This document shows, in pieces, positions 8,860-17,578 of a stretch of 64,000 nt of DNA (positions are counted from its first letter, which is position 1; the number at the start of each line of letters is the position of its first letter). The translations under genes were made by a program, and so were the position numbers. This DNA comes from Ruminococcus_G sp964621905. Its GTDB lineage: Bacteria; Bacillota; Clostridia; Lachnospirales; Lachnospiraceae. The stretch covers positions 248,001 to 312,000 of the forward strand of contig CAZUNG010000002.1 in NCBI GenBank assembly GCA_964621905.1, written 5' to 3'. The notes under the pieces are model-generated. The model was not told where the DNA came from. It was given only the letters and a program-made list of their open reading frames with translations, and did not search any database.

Positions 8860-9801
8860 TTACACTAATTCTTTAATCATTTTTGAAATGGTTGCAACGG
8901 ATTGAGGATGTTGTAAAACTACAGCATTGGATCCGGATACTAAGTCAGCTGCTGCTGTCATAATTTCCATGGAGATTCCTCTTTCCTCTCTAGAACCCCA
9001 TTCCGGCATATCTTCTTCAGTCGCCATGGATTCTTTTACGTTCCATGTCTCGGAAGCAACCGGTGTAAGAATTGGCATCTGGAGCATAGCATCATCCTGT
9101 GACAAAGCTGCTGCTTTGATTCTGTCCATCGTAGAAACTACATATTCATAGCCGTAGCCTGCTGTTGCAGTACCGACATTCATAACGATGCTCTCAGCTT
9201 TTACACCCAGCTGTGTTGTTACGACGTTCAGCTGTTTTGCGAGGTTGATGTCCACGGCTGACTCAGCGCCAAGTTTCTGATTGTAAGCAAGTCCTGCAGC
9301 TGCGCCAATCGCTTTGTAGTTTTCTTCTTTTGCCGGCATAATCACAACATTTTTGCCCTGAAGAGCTTCTGCCACTTTCGGAAGCAGTTCTGAATCTTTT
9401 TCAACGTTCTTACATCCGGCAACTACCAGAGGAAGATCTGTTGCAGCGGCAACTTCGTTTACAACAGCAACCAGCTCCTCAACAGATTTGTTTGCTCCGT
9501 TCGGATCTCCGCCTTCCAGGCTCAGGTAAATAAAATCAGCACCTTCCATAGCTGCAGCTTTTGCTGCCATATCACCCATGGAAGCATTTTCACCATAGTA
9601 AGCTACTAACTCAGGTGTTGCATTGATCAGACCCATATCTGTGATTTCCACACCAACCTTCGGTGCGTTATCGATTGGTCCATCAAATGTGTAGAAAGGA
9701 AATACACTTTCTCCTCCTAATGTGATTGCTTTGTCTCCGCATCCGATCTCAACGGTCTTGATAGATGCATTAAACTTTTGTGGTTTAGAATTAAACGGCA
9801 T
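8860..9801 (-). CDS. acsD: Corrinoid iron-sulfur protein small subunit AcsD
   Basis: 313-residue TIM-barrel subunit of the CFeSP heterodimer, contacting the corrinoid of AcsC. The start MPFNSKPQKFNASIKT matches the conserved N-terminus of the family, and the ATG at 9801 has AGGAGGCTAATGAGA upstream; an alternative ATG two codons earlier (9807) would sit too close to the SD. Conserved segments include GGESVFPFYTFDG and YLSLEGGDPN. It follows acsB with a 75-bp gap that holds a palindromic hairpin. Confidence 0.94.
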   Translation of the reverse strand: MPFNSKPQKFNASIKTVEIGCGDKAITLGGESVFPFYTFDGPIDNAPKVGVEITDMGLINATPELVAYYGENASMGDMAAKAAAMEGADFIYLSLEGGDPNGANKSVEELVAVVNEVAAATDLPLVVAGCKNVEKDSELLPKVAEALQGKNVVIMPAKEENYKAIGAAAGLAYNQKLGAESAVDINLAKQLNVVTTQLGVKAESIVMNVGTATAGYGYEYVVSTMDRIKAAALSQDDAMLQMPILTPVASETWNVKESMATEEDMPEWGSREERGISMEIMTAAADLVSGSNAVVLQHPQSVATISKMIKELV

Positions 9802-9828
9802 TCTCATTAGCCTCCTTTTAAATTTTAT

Positions 9829-9859
9829 ATGCGCATGCACGTATTAGGTACATGCGCAT
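9829..9859 (-). other. Intercistronic stem-loop between acsB and acsD
   Basis: Perfect 9-bp arms ATGCGCATG (9829-9837) and CATGCGCAT (9851-9859) with a 13-nt loop, in the acsB-acsD gap. There is no clear U-run after it on the minus strand (ATAAAATTTAAAA), so a role in mRNA stability or partial termination is inferred. Confidence 0.45.
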
Positions 9860-9876
9860 TTCTGACACTGATTATA

Positions 9877-12006
9877 CTACATCATTGGGTCCATTGACAA
9901 GGCTGGATGGCCTTTTTCTGTCAAAAATGCAACCAATGTTTCCGGATCTTCTGCAATTGTCTCATCACCGATCATATCTGTGAAGTTGTCAATTCCATAA
10001 AGTTCTTTCGCTGTCGCATTCAGTTTTTCCGCAACCTGATCCTTCAGCTCTTTCGGCATCCATACGATTCTTTCGATTCCGCCTTCTGCCTTCATAAATT
10101 TCTTCGAAGAAATAAACTGTTTGCCATGTCCCATGAAACCTGGTGTCTGTACACCGCCGCCTGTCATGGATGCCAGCTCAGGGAATGTCATTCCAAGAGG
10201 TGTCATGCCCGCATACTCACGGTTGGCGATACATACTCCGTTTGAGAACGGCTCAATTCCACAGATACACTCGAAACATCCGCAGGATGTCATCGGTTTT
10301 TCCATGATGGAGTACAGGGATACATCCTCAAGCGCACCCTGGGAGAATTTGCGAACTGCCTCATTGACATCTTCGTATTCACCAATCCGTTCATCGATCA
10401 CTTTCTCTTTTGTGATAACCTGGCATGGTCCTGCAGGATCCAGCTCGTTGGTTGCTTTCGCATCAAGCCATGACACTGCACCGCAAAGTCCAAGTCTCTC
10501 CGGCGTTACCACACAGACATGGGATGGGGAGAATGCCTGGCACATGATACAGCTGTAGTATACGCCTACAGACTCATCTGTCATGTTACCGATTCTCTCA
10601 TCACGTTTGTCGAATGCCGGAATTGCCACTTCATGGCGGATCTTGGTACAGTCTTCATCGTTTGTATAGATCTTCACCTGGCATTTGTCGACAACAGCGT
10701 CGAATTCACTCTTGATTCTTGCATACAGTACCTCTGCAAGGTCTTTTGCGCGGAAGCCTGCATTAAATGCATCTTTGCTGACACGCAGACGGATCATATC
10801 TCTCTGTCCGGTATGCATGATACCTTCGATACAGTTTACATAGTTATGGAATTTACGCTCAAATACCGGTTCAAAGTCAGGCTGCATGTTTTTGCCGGCA
10901 ACCTCAACTACGTAAGCAATGCTGTGTTTGCTTCCGACTTCAAATTCGTCAAAGTCTTTACCAAACAGCTGGAAGTTATGGTCTTCCACCTCAGCCAGCT
11001 CTTTCGTCTGAACCAGCTCGCAGCAGTCTACTCTGGAACCGTCGAATTCCACCTGCATATCACCTTTACGGATGATTTCACCCTCAAACGCACTTCCGAA
11101 TGCAACCGGGATATCGATCTTTGTGATCTTGATCTTAATATCACGTGCTTCCAGGGATGTCGCATTGAATTTGCTGACATCTTCCTGTACGATCAGACTC
11201 TTCGGTACACGGAAGATATTTTCTGTCTCGTTTGTAACAACCGGGAATCCAAGTGCAATTGCACCTGCACCACATGCAATGATTACATCATCCAGAGGTT
11301 TGAATGCGTTTACGAATGCCGGTACACGCTCGAAGGTATATTTCATCAGATTTCCGGCATCTCCCGGTGTGATATTACCGAAGATCAGAGCTGCACGCAG
11401 TGCAACAGATACAACATGAATAACCGCTGTCACATCTTTTCCAAGCGGAATTACACGTACATTTGCACCTGTCTTATATCCTGCCTCAGCACACTGATCA
11501 ATGATGCCGCCGACAAGTGTTACAAGGATACCCTGTGACTGATAGCTTTTCACAAGTTCCACGCCTTCTTCAACAGAAGGAGCTGAGCCGAGGATTACGG
11601 CTACACCCGGGATATCGCCGGTTACAAGCGGTACGCCCAGCTCACGGATCACTGCATCACCGAGATGTCCGTAGCAAGGCTCTGCATACGGTTCTGCTCC
11701 GTCGATATATTTCAGAACTTCGATGAATTCTGCGCACAGCGCGGTTGCCACACCTGACATGAATGCGTCATTCAGACGTTTTTCTCTGGTCATCAGAGTT
11801 TTTACCACACCGAGTGCTTCCTTCAGTTCTTTTAAGTTGGTTACTTTTGTGCCTGTTACTGAGTAGTAACATGGCAGGCTGTATGCGGTATTAGGAAAGC
11901 TTACCGCTTTGTCTTCGCCGTACTGAGCGATGGCACCGTCGATTGCGCCTTCTGTCAAGCCATATACAGCATCATTTCCACCAAATACCCGATCAAATAA
12001 TGTCAC
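9877..12006 (-). CDS. acsB: Acetyl-CoA synthase subunit AcsB (CO dehydrogenase/acetyl-CoA synthase)
   Basis: 709 residues. Builds acetyl-CoA from CO, CoA and the methyl group of the corrinoid protein at the Ni-Ni-[4Fe-4S] A-cluster. All expected ligands are present: C486, C489, C498 and C508 (CIMCQAFSPSHVC ... GLC) and the C575-G-C577 pair that holds the distal nickel. Their spacing equals that of the Moorella enzyme (506/509/518/528, 595/597) with a constant offset of 20. It is 15 bp after cooC and precedes acsD. ATG at 12006 with AAAGGAGGAAAAAACA upstream. Confidence 0.97.
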   Translation of the reverse strand: MTLFDRVFGGNDAVYGLTEGAIDGAIAQYGEDKAVSFPNTAYSLPCYYSVTGTKVTNLKELKEALGVVKTLMTREKRLNDAFMSGVATALCAEFIEVLKYIDGAEPYAEPCYGHLGDAVIRELGVPLVTGDIPGVAVILGSAPSVEEGVELVKSYQSQGILVTLVGGIIDQCAEAGYKTGANVRVIPLGKDVTAVIHVVSVALRAALIFGNITPGDAGNLMKYTFERVPAFVNAFKPLDDVIIACGAGAIALGFPVVTNETENIFRVPKSLIVQEDVSKFNATSLEARDIKIKITKIDIPVAFGSAFEGEIIRKGDMQVEFDGSRVDCCELVQTKELAEVEDHNFQLFGKDFDEFEVGSKHSIAYVVEVAGKNMQPDFEPVFERKFHNYVNCIEGIMHTGQRDMIRLRVSKDAFNAGFRAKDLAEVLYARIKSEFDAVVDKCQVKIYTNDEDCTKIRHEVAIPAFDKRDERIGNMTDESVGVYYSCIMCQAFSPSHVCVVTPERLGLCGAVSWLDAKATNELDPAGPCQVITKEKVIDERIGEYEDVNEAVRKFSQGALEDVSLYSIMEKPMTSCGCFECICGIEPFSNGVCIANREYAGMTPLGMTFPELASMTGGGVQTPGFMGHGKQFISSKKFMKAEGGIERIVWMPKELKDQVAEKLNATAKELYGIDNFTDMIGDETIAEDPETLVAFLTEKGHPALSMDPMM

Positions 12007-12020
12007 TGTTTTTTCCTCCT

Positions 12021-12791
12021 TTAGGCAATTGTCGAATCAATTGTCTCTTTAATTTTTCTAATTTCATCTGTTGCAGACTCACTGAAGTCATATGGTGAAC
12101 ACCCCTTGCGGTCTGCATCAATTACTTCTGTATTATAATGAATAAAACCTAACAGGTCTTCGCTCGGAATGCGTTCTCTGATGAATGCTTCATCTTCTTC
12201 ATCCCGCACTTTGTTGGCAACAACACGCACCTGTGACACGCCAAGGTCTTCAGCCAGACGTTTCACATTCCGGTAAGTCTGAACACTTCTCGCTCCCGGT
12301 TCAATGACAACGACAAAACAGTCTACACCTTCTGTCGTCCCTCTTCCGAGATGCTCAAGTCCTGCTTCCATATCCAGTATCACAACATCCTCGCGCCGCA
12401 GCACAAGATTGCTGATGATTCTTTTCAGCATCACGTGTTCCGGGCAGACACATCCGCCGCCGCCAGTTTCCACTGTTCCCAGCACCAGCAGTCTCACTCC
12501 GTTACATACTCGTCCGTATTTTTCCGGAATATCGTCCACTTTGGGGTTCAGTTTATAAAACTGATTATCCGGGGTTGCCCCCGTTCTCTCCTCGACCAGT
12601 TTACGCATTCTGCTGATGGGTACGATTTCAGCCAGTTCCTCCTCCGAGAAGCCAAGGGCAAGCCCCAGGTTTGCATCGGGATCGACATCTGCAGCCAGAA
12701 CGTTTCTTCCCTCATCTGCGTATAATCTGGCGAGTGTTGCAGAAAATGTTGTCTTTCCAACGCCGCCTTTTCCTGTTACTGCAATTTTCAT
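12021..12791 (-). CDS. cooC: CooC-type nickel-insertion ATPase, copy 2 (between acsA and acsB)
   Basis: 256-residue MinD-like ATPase with the deviant Walker A GKGGVGKTT (residues 7-15) and the CooC nickel-binding CxC motif C114-V-C116. Proteins of this family bind Ni at the dimer interface and deliver it, with ATP hydrolysis, to the C-cluster of CODH or (AcsF) the A-cluster of ACS. Its place 15 bp before acsB suggests the AcsF role, but this is inferred. ATG at 12791 preceded by AAAAGGTGGATGAAATAGC; it starts 30 bp after the acsA stop. Confidence 0.9.
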   Translation of the reverse strand: MKIAVTGKGGVGKTTFSATLARLYADEGRNVLAADVDPDANLGLALGFSEEELAEIVPISRMRKLVEERTGATPDNQFYKLNPKVDDIPEKYGRVCNGVRLLVLGTVETGGGGCVCPEHVMLKRIISNLVLRREDVVILDMEAGLEHLGRGTTEGVDCFVVVIEPGARSVQTYRNVKRLAEDLGVSQVRVVANKVRDEEDEAFIRERIPSEDLLGFIHYNTEVIDADRKGCSPYDFSESATDEIRKIKETIDSTIA

Positions 12792-12821
12792 GCTATTTCA
12801 TCCACCTTTTAAACTTATTGA

Positions 12822-14714
12822 TTAGATTCCAAGTGCCTCACGTTTTTCTTCAATTCTCTCAATCATCAGATCAACCAGTTTTTCAATATCTGTTTCTACT
12901 GTATAGGCTGCCTCTACCCAGTCTCTGATACCGTTTGTCAGCAATTCAGCAACTTCTGAAGAACCGGAAACATAAGGGTCAACTCCGAGGAACGTATCGA
13001 TACCCGTAGATACAACATAGTTACCGATCGATACCGCTTTTTCTGACATCCACTCAGGAGCACATCCAACTACCGGAAGCTGAGAAATTCTCAGTCCGGA
13101 ATCTTTTGCAAGTTCTGCAGCAAGAACCATCATACGGCTGATATCAACACAGGATCCCATATGAAGTACCGGAGGAATGTCTGCCAGTTCGCAAACTCTC
13201 TTCAGACCTGCACCACAGAGATCTTTTGCACGTTTGTCCATCAGACCAGCTTTTGCTGCTGCCTGTGCAGAACATCCGGATGCAATGATAATGATATCGT
13301 TTGCAATACATTTTTTCATTAATTCGATATGAGCGGTGTCCGGTCTGATCTTCGGATTGTTACATCCAACCATCGCCACTGCTCCGCGGATAACACCTGA
13401 TGTGATACACTCCAGTAACGGTTTTGTCGTTCCTGTTTCATCAACCTGTGTATTGGTAACGCCATCCAGTACTTTGACAATCGCTTCTACAGAGTAACCA
13501 ACCGTTGCTTTCTGTTTCATATCCGGAATATGTACGAGTTCTGGTTTTCTGTTCTTAAAGTTGTCAATTGCAGCTTTTACGATCGCTTTTGCATTTTCGC
13601 CTGCAGTTTCCGCGCTGAATCTGATAAACTCAGAATCCGGCATCTGTGCGATCGGAGAAGTTGTGATGAATTTTGTATGGAAACATTTTGACAGAGGGCC
13701 AAGTGCCGGGAAGATACACTGTACATCCACGACGATTGCTTCACACGCACCCGTCAGGACCACGTTTTCCTGCTGCAGGAAGTTTCCTGCCATTGGAACA
13801 CCGCGGCGCATAGCCACTTCATTGGAAGTACAGCAGACACCGGATACGGTGATGCCTTTGGCTCCCATTTCTTTTGCGTATGCGATCATTTCCGGATCAT
13901 CTGCATATTCACAGATCATCTCTGAAAGTGACGGGTCATGTCCATGAACAACGATGTTGACATTCTCTGCAACCATAACACCGAGGTTTGCTTCTGTATC
14001 GATTGGCTTCGGAGTTCCGAACAGTACATCCGAGAACTCTGTTCCTGCCATAGAACCACCCCAGCCATCGGAAAGACCTGCCCGCAGAGACTGACGAATC
14101 AGTGCCTCCGGTTTGGAGGAACATCCCATATGCGTCATATGCAGAGAACAGGATACCTCACGGTCAATTGCTCTCGGAGCAATTTCCTCTCTCTCCCAGA
14201 TTTCCTGAGTCGTCTTAGGTGCTCTTTTCAGGAAATTCTGTGTTCCGAATACTTTACCGTACTCGCCCATACCGAGAACTGCCATCTCATGAGCCAGATC
14301 ATAGATATCTTTGCCATCTGTCTCAACGCCCCACTCTTTTGCAATACGAATCAATTTGTCCGGATCTTTTACTTTATAGTTTCCATCCGGTGCCGTTTCA
14401 TACAGTGTGTGGCAGATTTCACGCCCATGATCGGAATGCGTTGCCGCCCCTCCTGCTGTGAATTTCAGGTAGTTTCTTGCTACGATACCATGTGCATCAC
14501 ATCCGCAGATTCCACGTGGCGCCTTCGGTGTAATACGGCATGGTCCCATGGAACAGATACGGCAGCAGATACCCTGCTCACCGAACTTACAATGCGGTGT
14601 CTGATTTTTCACGCGCAGCTGCCAGGAATCTGCACCTACCTTTGCACCCGTTTCAAGCAGTCGGTCAGTCGCTGCTTCGAATTCTTCTACAGTTGTTAAT
14701 TTGAATTCACTCAT
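12822..14714 (-). CDS. acsA: Carbon monoxide dehydrogenase catalytic subunit (AcsA/CooS)
   Basis: 630 residues, normal for the family. Reduces CO2 to CO (or oxidises CO) at the Ni-Fe-S C-cluster and feeds CO to AcsB. The N-terminus shows the D-cluster ligands C42 and C50 and B-cluster ligands C51, C54, C59 and C70 (HCKFGEQGICCRICSMGPC). C-cluster regions are visible as VVHGHDPSLSE, GVCCTSNE, MVGCNNPKI, ASGCSAQ and MGSCVDISR. ATG at 14714 with AGGAGGCTTATA. The 206-bp gap upstream separates it from the first cooC. Confidence 0.97.
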   Translation of the reverse strand: MSEFKLTTVEEFEAATDRLLETGAKVGADSWQLRVKNQTPHCKFGEQGICCRICSMGPCRITPKAPRGICGCDAHGIVARNYLKFTAGGAATHSDHGREICHTLYETAPDGNYKVKDPDKLIRIAKEWGVETDGKDIYDLAHEMAVLGMGEYGKVFGTQNFLKRAPKTTQEIWEREEIAPRAIDREVSCSLHMTHMGCSSKPEALIRQSLRAGLSDGWGGSMAGTEFSDVLFGTPKPIDTEANLGVMVAENVNIVVHGHDPSLSEMICEYADDPEMIAYAKEMGAKGITVSGVCCTSNEVAMRRGVPMAGNFLQQENVVLTGACEAIVVDVQCIFPALGPLSKCFHTKFITTSPIAQMPDSEFIRFSAETAGENAKAIVKAAIDNFKNRKPELVHIPDMKQKATVGYSVEAIVKVLDGVTNTQVDETGTTKPLLECITSGVIRGAVAMVGCNNPKIRPDTAHIELMKKCIANDIIIIASGCSAQAAAKAGLMDKRAKDLCGAGLKRVCELADIPPVLHMGSCVDISRMMVLAAELAKDSGLRISQLPVVGCAPEWMSEKAVSIGNYVVSTGIDTFLGVDPYVSGSSEVAELLTNGIRDWVEAAYTVETDIEKLVDLMIERIEEKREALGI

Positions 14715-14920
14715 TATAAGCCTCCTTATAGTTTTTTGCTTCTTCCCCCACGGAGTGACATCCCATCCTCCCCCATGGGTTCTTGAATGATTTATTTTTT
14801 CCCCTTTCTAAACATTTAAAAAGGGGATAAAACACTGTGTTATGATGTTGGACTCAAAGTCATACTTTTTCATGCAAGCATGAGACGCATGACCTTTCGA
14901 TCCTGGTATCAAGTGTTATC
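14715..14920 (-). promoter_or_regulatory. acsA leader region with strong hairpin
   Basis: No gene is visible here. The minus-strand leader would contain a 12-bp stem (arms CCCCTTTCTAAA at 14801-14812 and TTTAAAAAGGGG at 14815-14826, one G-U pair) that lacks a U-run in either direction, so it is not a classic terminator. A small inverted repeat TCATGC-AA-GCATGA is at 14870-14883. I see no convincing -35/-10 pair, so acsA may be read from the upstream promoter. A regulatory leader RNA or an operator is possible. Confidence 0.35.
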
Positions 14921-15691
14921 TTACAGATCAAGTTTTTTGATAATCTCTCTCATCGCCTGTTTCACCGGTGAATCCTCCGGAAGCTCAACTGTTGGTTTCC
15001 CATCACAGTCGTACTGATATACGGTCTCATCCTGCGGCACTACACCCAGAAGAGTCAGGCCCTGTTTCTCAATCTCTTCTTTTGTTCCTTCATTCAATTC
15101 CCCGTCAGGCGCCCGGTTAACAATCAGGCCAACCGTCTTGGGTTTCATATTGCATTCTCTGATCAATTCAGCGATTCTTCCAGCCGCCTGCACACCTCTT
15201 CTGGAACAGTCGCTTACCAGAATGGCTGTCTGCATGCTCGGCAGAATACCGCGGCTGATATGTTCCATGCCGGCTTCATTATCCACAACAATATAGGGAT
15301 AATGATTCTGAAGCTTCGAAAGCTGTGCCTGCAGCAGGCCATTTACGAAACAGTAGCAGCCTTTTCCCTGCGTCCGTCCCATAACCAGCATATCGAAATC
15401 ATCTTCCTCAATCAAAGCAGAGTTGAATTTAATCTCCGTATAATCAGCTTTGCTCATACTTGGAGGGATCGGACTTTTCACCGCCATCTCCGCCTGTGCA
15501 ACTTCCTCCCTGATGTCCCCGAGTGTGTAATCCACTTCCACTCCGAGAACCTCATTCAGATTAGAATTGGCGTCAGCGTCAACCGCAAGGACCGGACCCT
15601 TTTTCTCTCTGCAGAGTTCCTGGATCAGAAGTCCCGTGAGTGTCGTTTTCCCAACTCCGCCTTTTCCTGCCATTGCAATTACATGTGCCAT
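14921..15691 (-). CDS. cooC: CooC-type nickel-insertion ATPase, copy 1 (upstream of acsA)
   Basis: 256-residue MinD-like ATPase with GKGGVGKTT (residues 9-17) and the CxC motif C112-Y-C114. Same length and architecture as the copy between acsA and acsB but clearly divergent in sequence, so the two are not a recent duplication. Probably delivers nickel to the CODH C-cluster, its neighbour downstream. ATG at 15691 with GGAGGCAGCATAA; 40 bp after metF. Confidence 0.9.
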   Translation of the reverse strand: MAHVIAMAGKGGVGKTTLTGLLIQELCREKKGPVLAVDADANSNLNEVLGVEVDYTLGDIREEVAQAEMAVKSPIPPSMSKADYTEIKFNSALIEEDDFDMLVMGRTQGKGCYCFVNGLLQAQLSKLQNHYPYIVVDNEAGMEHISRGILPSMQTAILVSDCSRRGVQAAGRIAELIRECNMKPKTVGLIVNRAPDGELNEGTKEEIEKQGLTLLGVVPQDETVYQYDCDGKPTVELPEDSPVKQAMREIIKKLDL

Positions 15692-15731
15692 TTATGCTGC
15701 CTCCTAATCATTACAATGTTTATCACTGCTG

Positions 15732-16661
15732 TCAGACCAGTGTACAAATTCCTGCTCTGTCAATAATTTCAGATACATCTTCCCATTTATTCAGAGCATA
15801 CAGATGGATACCATTCACGCCGCAGGCGCGGTACTCATCAATCTGCCGAATTGTATATTCTTTTCCAGCCTCTTTGAATGCCGCTTTCTTTTCATCTGCC
15901 GCTGCATCAAACGGCTCTTTATCAAATGGATTCGGGAATATCCAGTTTTTGGATATAATTTCACAAAGTTCACGCGGCATTACACAGCCGTTACGTGAAA
16001 GTGCCATATTGATCGTAGCTGCCATATCCAGAATCGGCATAATTCCAACATCCACAGGCATTGTGATGCCAGCCTCTCTGATGGCATCCAGCCAGTACTT
16101 GAACTGATCCATATCCCAGCAAAGCTGTGTCATGATATAGTCTGCCCCGTTATCCTGTTTTTGTTTCAGGAATGTAATGTCCGCTTCCAGAGAGCGGCAT
16201 GCAATATGACCCTCCGGAGAACCGGCAACTGCAATCTCAAATTTATCACCAAATTCTTTGCGTGCATAAGCCACAAGGTCAGTTGCATAAGCAAAATCGC
16301 CGCCCGTGCCTGTCCATCCAAAAGGAAGATCGCCGCGCAGCGCCAGCATATGGTCCACACCATTGTCCAGATAATTCTGAAGCTGTTCTTTTACGCCTTC
16401 ACGGGTATTGCCGATACAGGTAAAATGAGTAACCGGAATCGTATCATTGTCGGCATCAGCGATCAGTTTGCAGACTTCCATATTCTTTCCTACATTTGTT
16501 CCGCCGGCACCATATGTACAGGAAACATATTCCGGATTATATTTATAAAGATGAGACAGTGTATCCGGCAGTTTTTCCATTCCTTTGTCAGTCTTCGGCG
16601 GAAATACCTCAAATGATAATATCGTCCGCTCTTCCATAATTTTACTTAATTTCTTACTCAT
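15732..16661 (-). CDS. metF: Methylenetetrahydrofolate reductase MetF
   Basis: 309-residue FAD-containing TIM barrel. Reduces methylene-THF to methyl-THF, the methyl donor used by AcsE. Visible family features are SFEVFPPKTDKG near the N-terminus, THFTCIGNTREG, and the DYIMTQLCWD substrate-site strand. No MetV-like zinc protein, usually the partner of MetF in acetogens, is adjacent; an RnfC2-like partner is also absent. The electron donor therefore cannot be read from this window. ATG at 16661 with GTGGAGGTTGCTGC. Confidence 0.93.
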   Translation of the reverse strand: MSKKLSKIMEERTILSFEVFPPKTDKGMEKLPDTLSHLYKYNPEYVSCTYGAGGTNVGKNMEVCKLIADADNDTIPVTHFTCIGNTREGVKEQLQNYLDNGVDHMLALRGDLPFGWTGTGGDFAYATDLVAYARKEFGDKFEIAVAGSPEGHIACRSLEADITFLKQKQDNGADYIMTQLCWDMDQFKYWLDAIREAGITMPVDVGIMPILDMAATINMALSRNGCVMPRELCEIISKNWIFPNPFDKEPFDAAADEKKAAFKEAGKEYTIRQIDEYRACGVNGIHLYALNKWEDVSEIIDRAGICTLV

Positions 16662-16730
16662 GCAGCAACCTCCACTTTCTTATATATTAGTATCTCTATC
16701 GTTACTTTCCCAATAAAACAGTGAATTTCC

Positions 16731-16913
16731 CTAGTTACATTCAAGTTTTACCACGCTGTTGGCCAGATCCACCATCAGGATCCTGCCTTCTACTACCCGT
16801 TCTTCACCCATGATATCCCGAATGATAATTTTATCTCCATCCACGTCAAGTCTGCTGACGTTTTTACAAATTACCGTATTGTCACTTTCCTTAAAAACAG
16901 TAGCTAAACACAT
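16731..16913 (-). CDS. cooT: CooT-family nickel-binding protein
   Basis: 60 residues, the typical CooT length. Starts MCLATVF; in this family Cys2 is the nickel ligand of the homodimer. The rest is a small beta-barrel (VDGDKIIIRDIMGEERVVEG). It supports nickel supply to CODH. ATG at 16913 has GGAGGCATAATT upstream, and it starts 2 bp after the stop of the His-rich protein gene, so the two are co-translated. Confidence 0.88.
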   Translation of the reverse strand: MCLATVFKESDNTVICKNVSRLDVDGDKIIIRDIMGEERVVEGRILMVDLANSVVKLECN

Positions 16914-16915
16914 AA

Positions 16916-17266
16916 TTATGCCTCCTTTAACTGCTCTTTCACAAGTGTCAGCGCCAGACTGAGGCGCATATTACCTTTCTGGAATTCAGAAACGCCTTCA
17001 AAAATCTGTTTTGCCGCATCATCCATTCCCAGCTTTTTCAGATTCTCAGCCATCTGTTCCAGCTCCGCAGCGTGCTGCTCATTGTGCTGCAGCATATAAG
17101 TTAAAAGCGCAACAGTCTCATTTTTGCAGTCGCCACCACAGGAAGAACATTCATGTCCATGCTCATGGGAATGTCCACATTCATGAGAATGCTCATGGCT
17201 ATGAGAGTGCTCACTGCCATGGGCATGCGCTACTGAATTGCCGTTTTCATCTTGTACTAAATGCAT
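16916..17266 (-). CDS. His/Cys-rich putative nickel chaperone or storage protein
   Basis: 116 residues. I chose the ATG at 17266 (AAAGGAGCAAAAATC upstream) over the longer frame to 17308. Residues 14-38 contain 11 His, largely alternating HxH, with C30; C40, C43 and C47 follow (CSSCGGDC). The rest, about residues 48-116, looks all-helical and amphipathic. It is the first gene of the acs run and precedes cooT, so nickel (possibly cobalt or zinc) binding for CODH/ACS maturation is likely. The layout resembles CooJ in reverse (CooJ has its His-rich part at the C-terminus); I do not recognise a named family. Confidence 0.72.
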   Translation of the reverse strand: MHLVQDENGNSVAHAHGSEHSHSHEHSHECGHSHEHGHECSSCGGDCKNETVALLTYMLQHNEQHAAELEQMAENLKKLGMDDAAKQIFEGVSEFQKGNMRLSLALTLVKEQLKEA

Positions 17267-17328
17267 GATTTTTGCTCCTTTCCGCCATGCCGAAAAACGA
17301 TATGACATTTATTTGTCAATTATGTTTT

Positions 17329-17357
17329 ATTATATCCTATAATCACTTAATATTCAA
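17329..17357 (-). promoter_or_regulatory. Strong SigA-type promoter of the acs run
   Basis: Minus strand TTGAAT (17352-17357) and TATAAT (17329-17334) with a 17-bp spacer, 63 bp upstream of the His-rich protein start. Upstream of the -35 are three GGATGA/GGACGA motifs (minus strand) between about 17358 and 17405, possible regulator half-sites. The 312-bp divergent gap 17267-17578 otherwise holds only the two promoters. Confidence 0.72.
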
Positions 17358-17497
17358 TAGATATCATCCAGTTTTATCGTCCAAAATCATGTATTTTTTT
17401 TCATCCAATTCGAAAAATTGTAAAAAATGACGAAAAAGCATTATAAAGTACCAAAAGCGATTTTTATTATTTTCTTAATATCTTTTTCATGTTTATA

Positions 17498-17506
17498 TGG
17501 TATAAT
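17498..17506 (+). promoter_or_regulatory. Extended -10 promoter of the aldo/keto reductase gene
   Basis: TGGTATAAT at 17498-17506 is a perfect extended -10; no good -35 is seen. It lies about 73 bp upstream of the aldo/keto reductase ATG. Confidence 0.6.
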
Positions 17507-17578
17507 AGGAACGATTGGAATGAAGAAAATACTGTAAATTACTACATTCAGTATGCCAAAAAGGAGGTAATGATCCTT

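Noticed and set aside
10519..11538. Long plus-strand open frame of 339 codons opposite acsB
   Set aside because: Lies entirely within acsB on the other strand; no SD, Cys/His-rich nonsense composition, and acsB has all A-cluster ligands.
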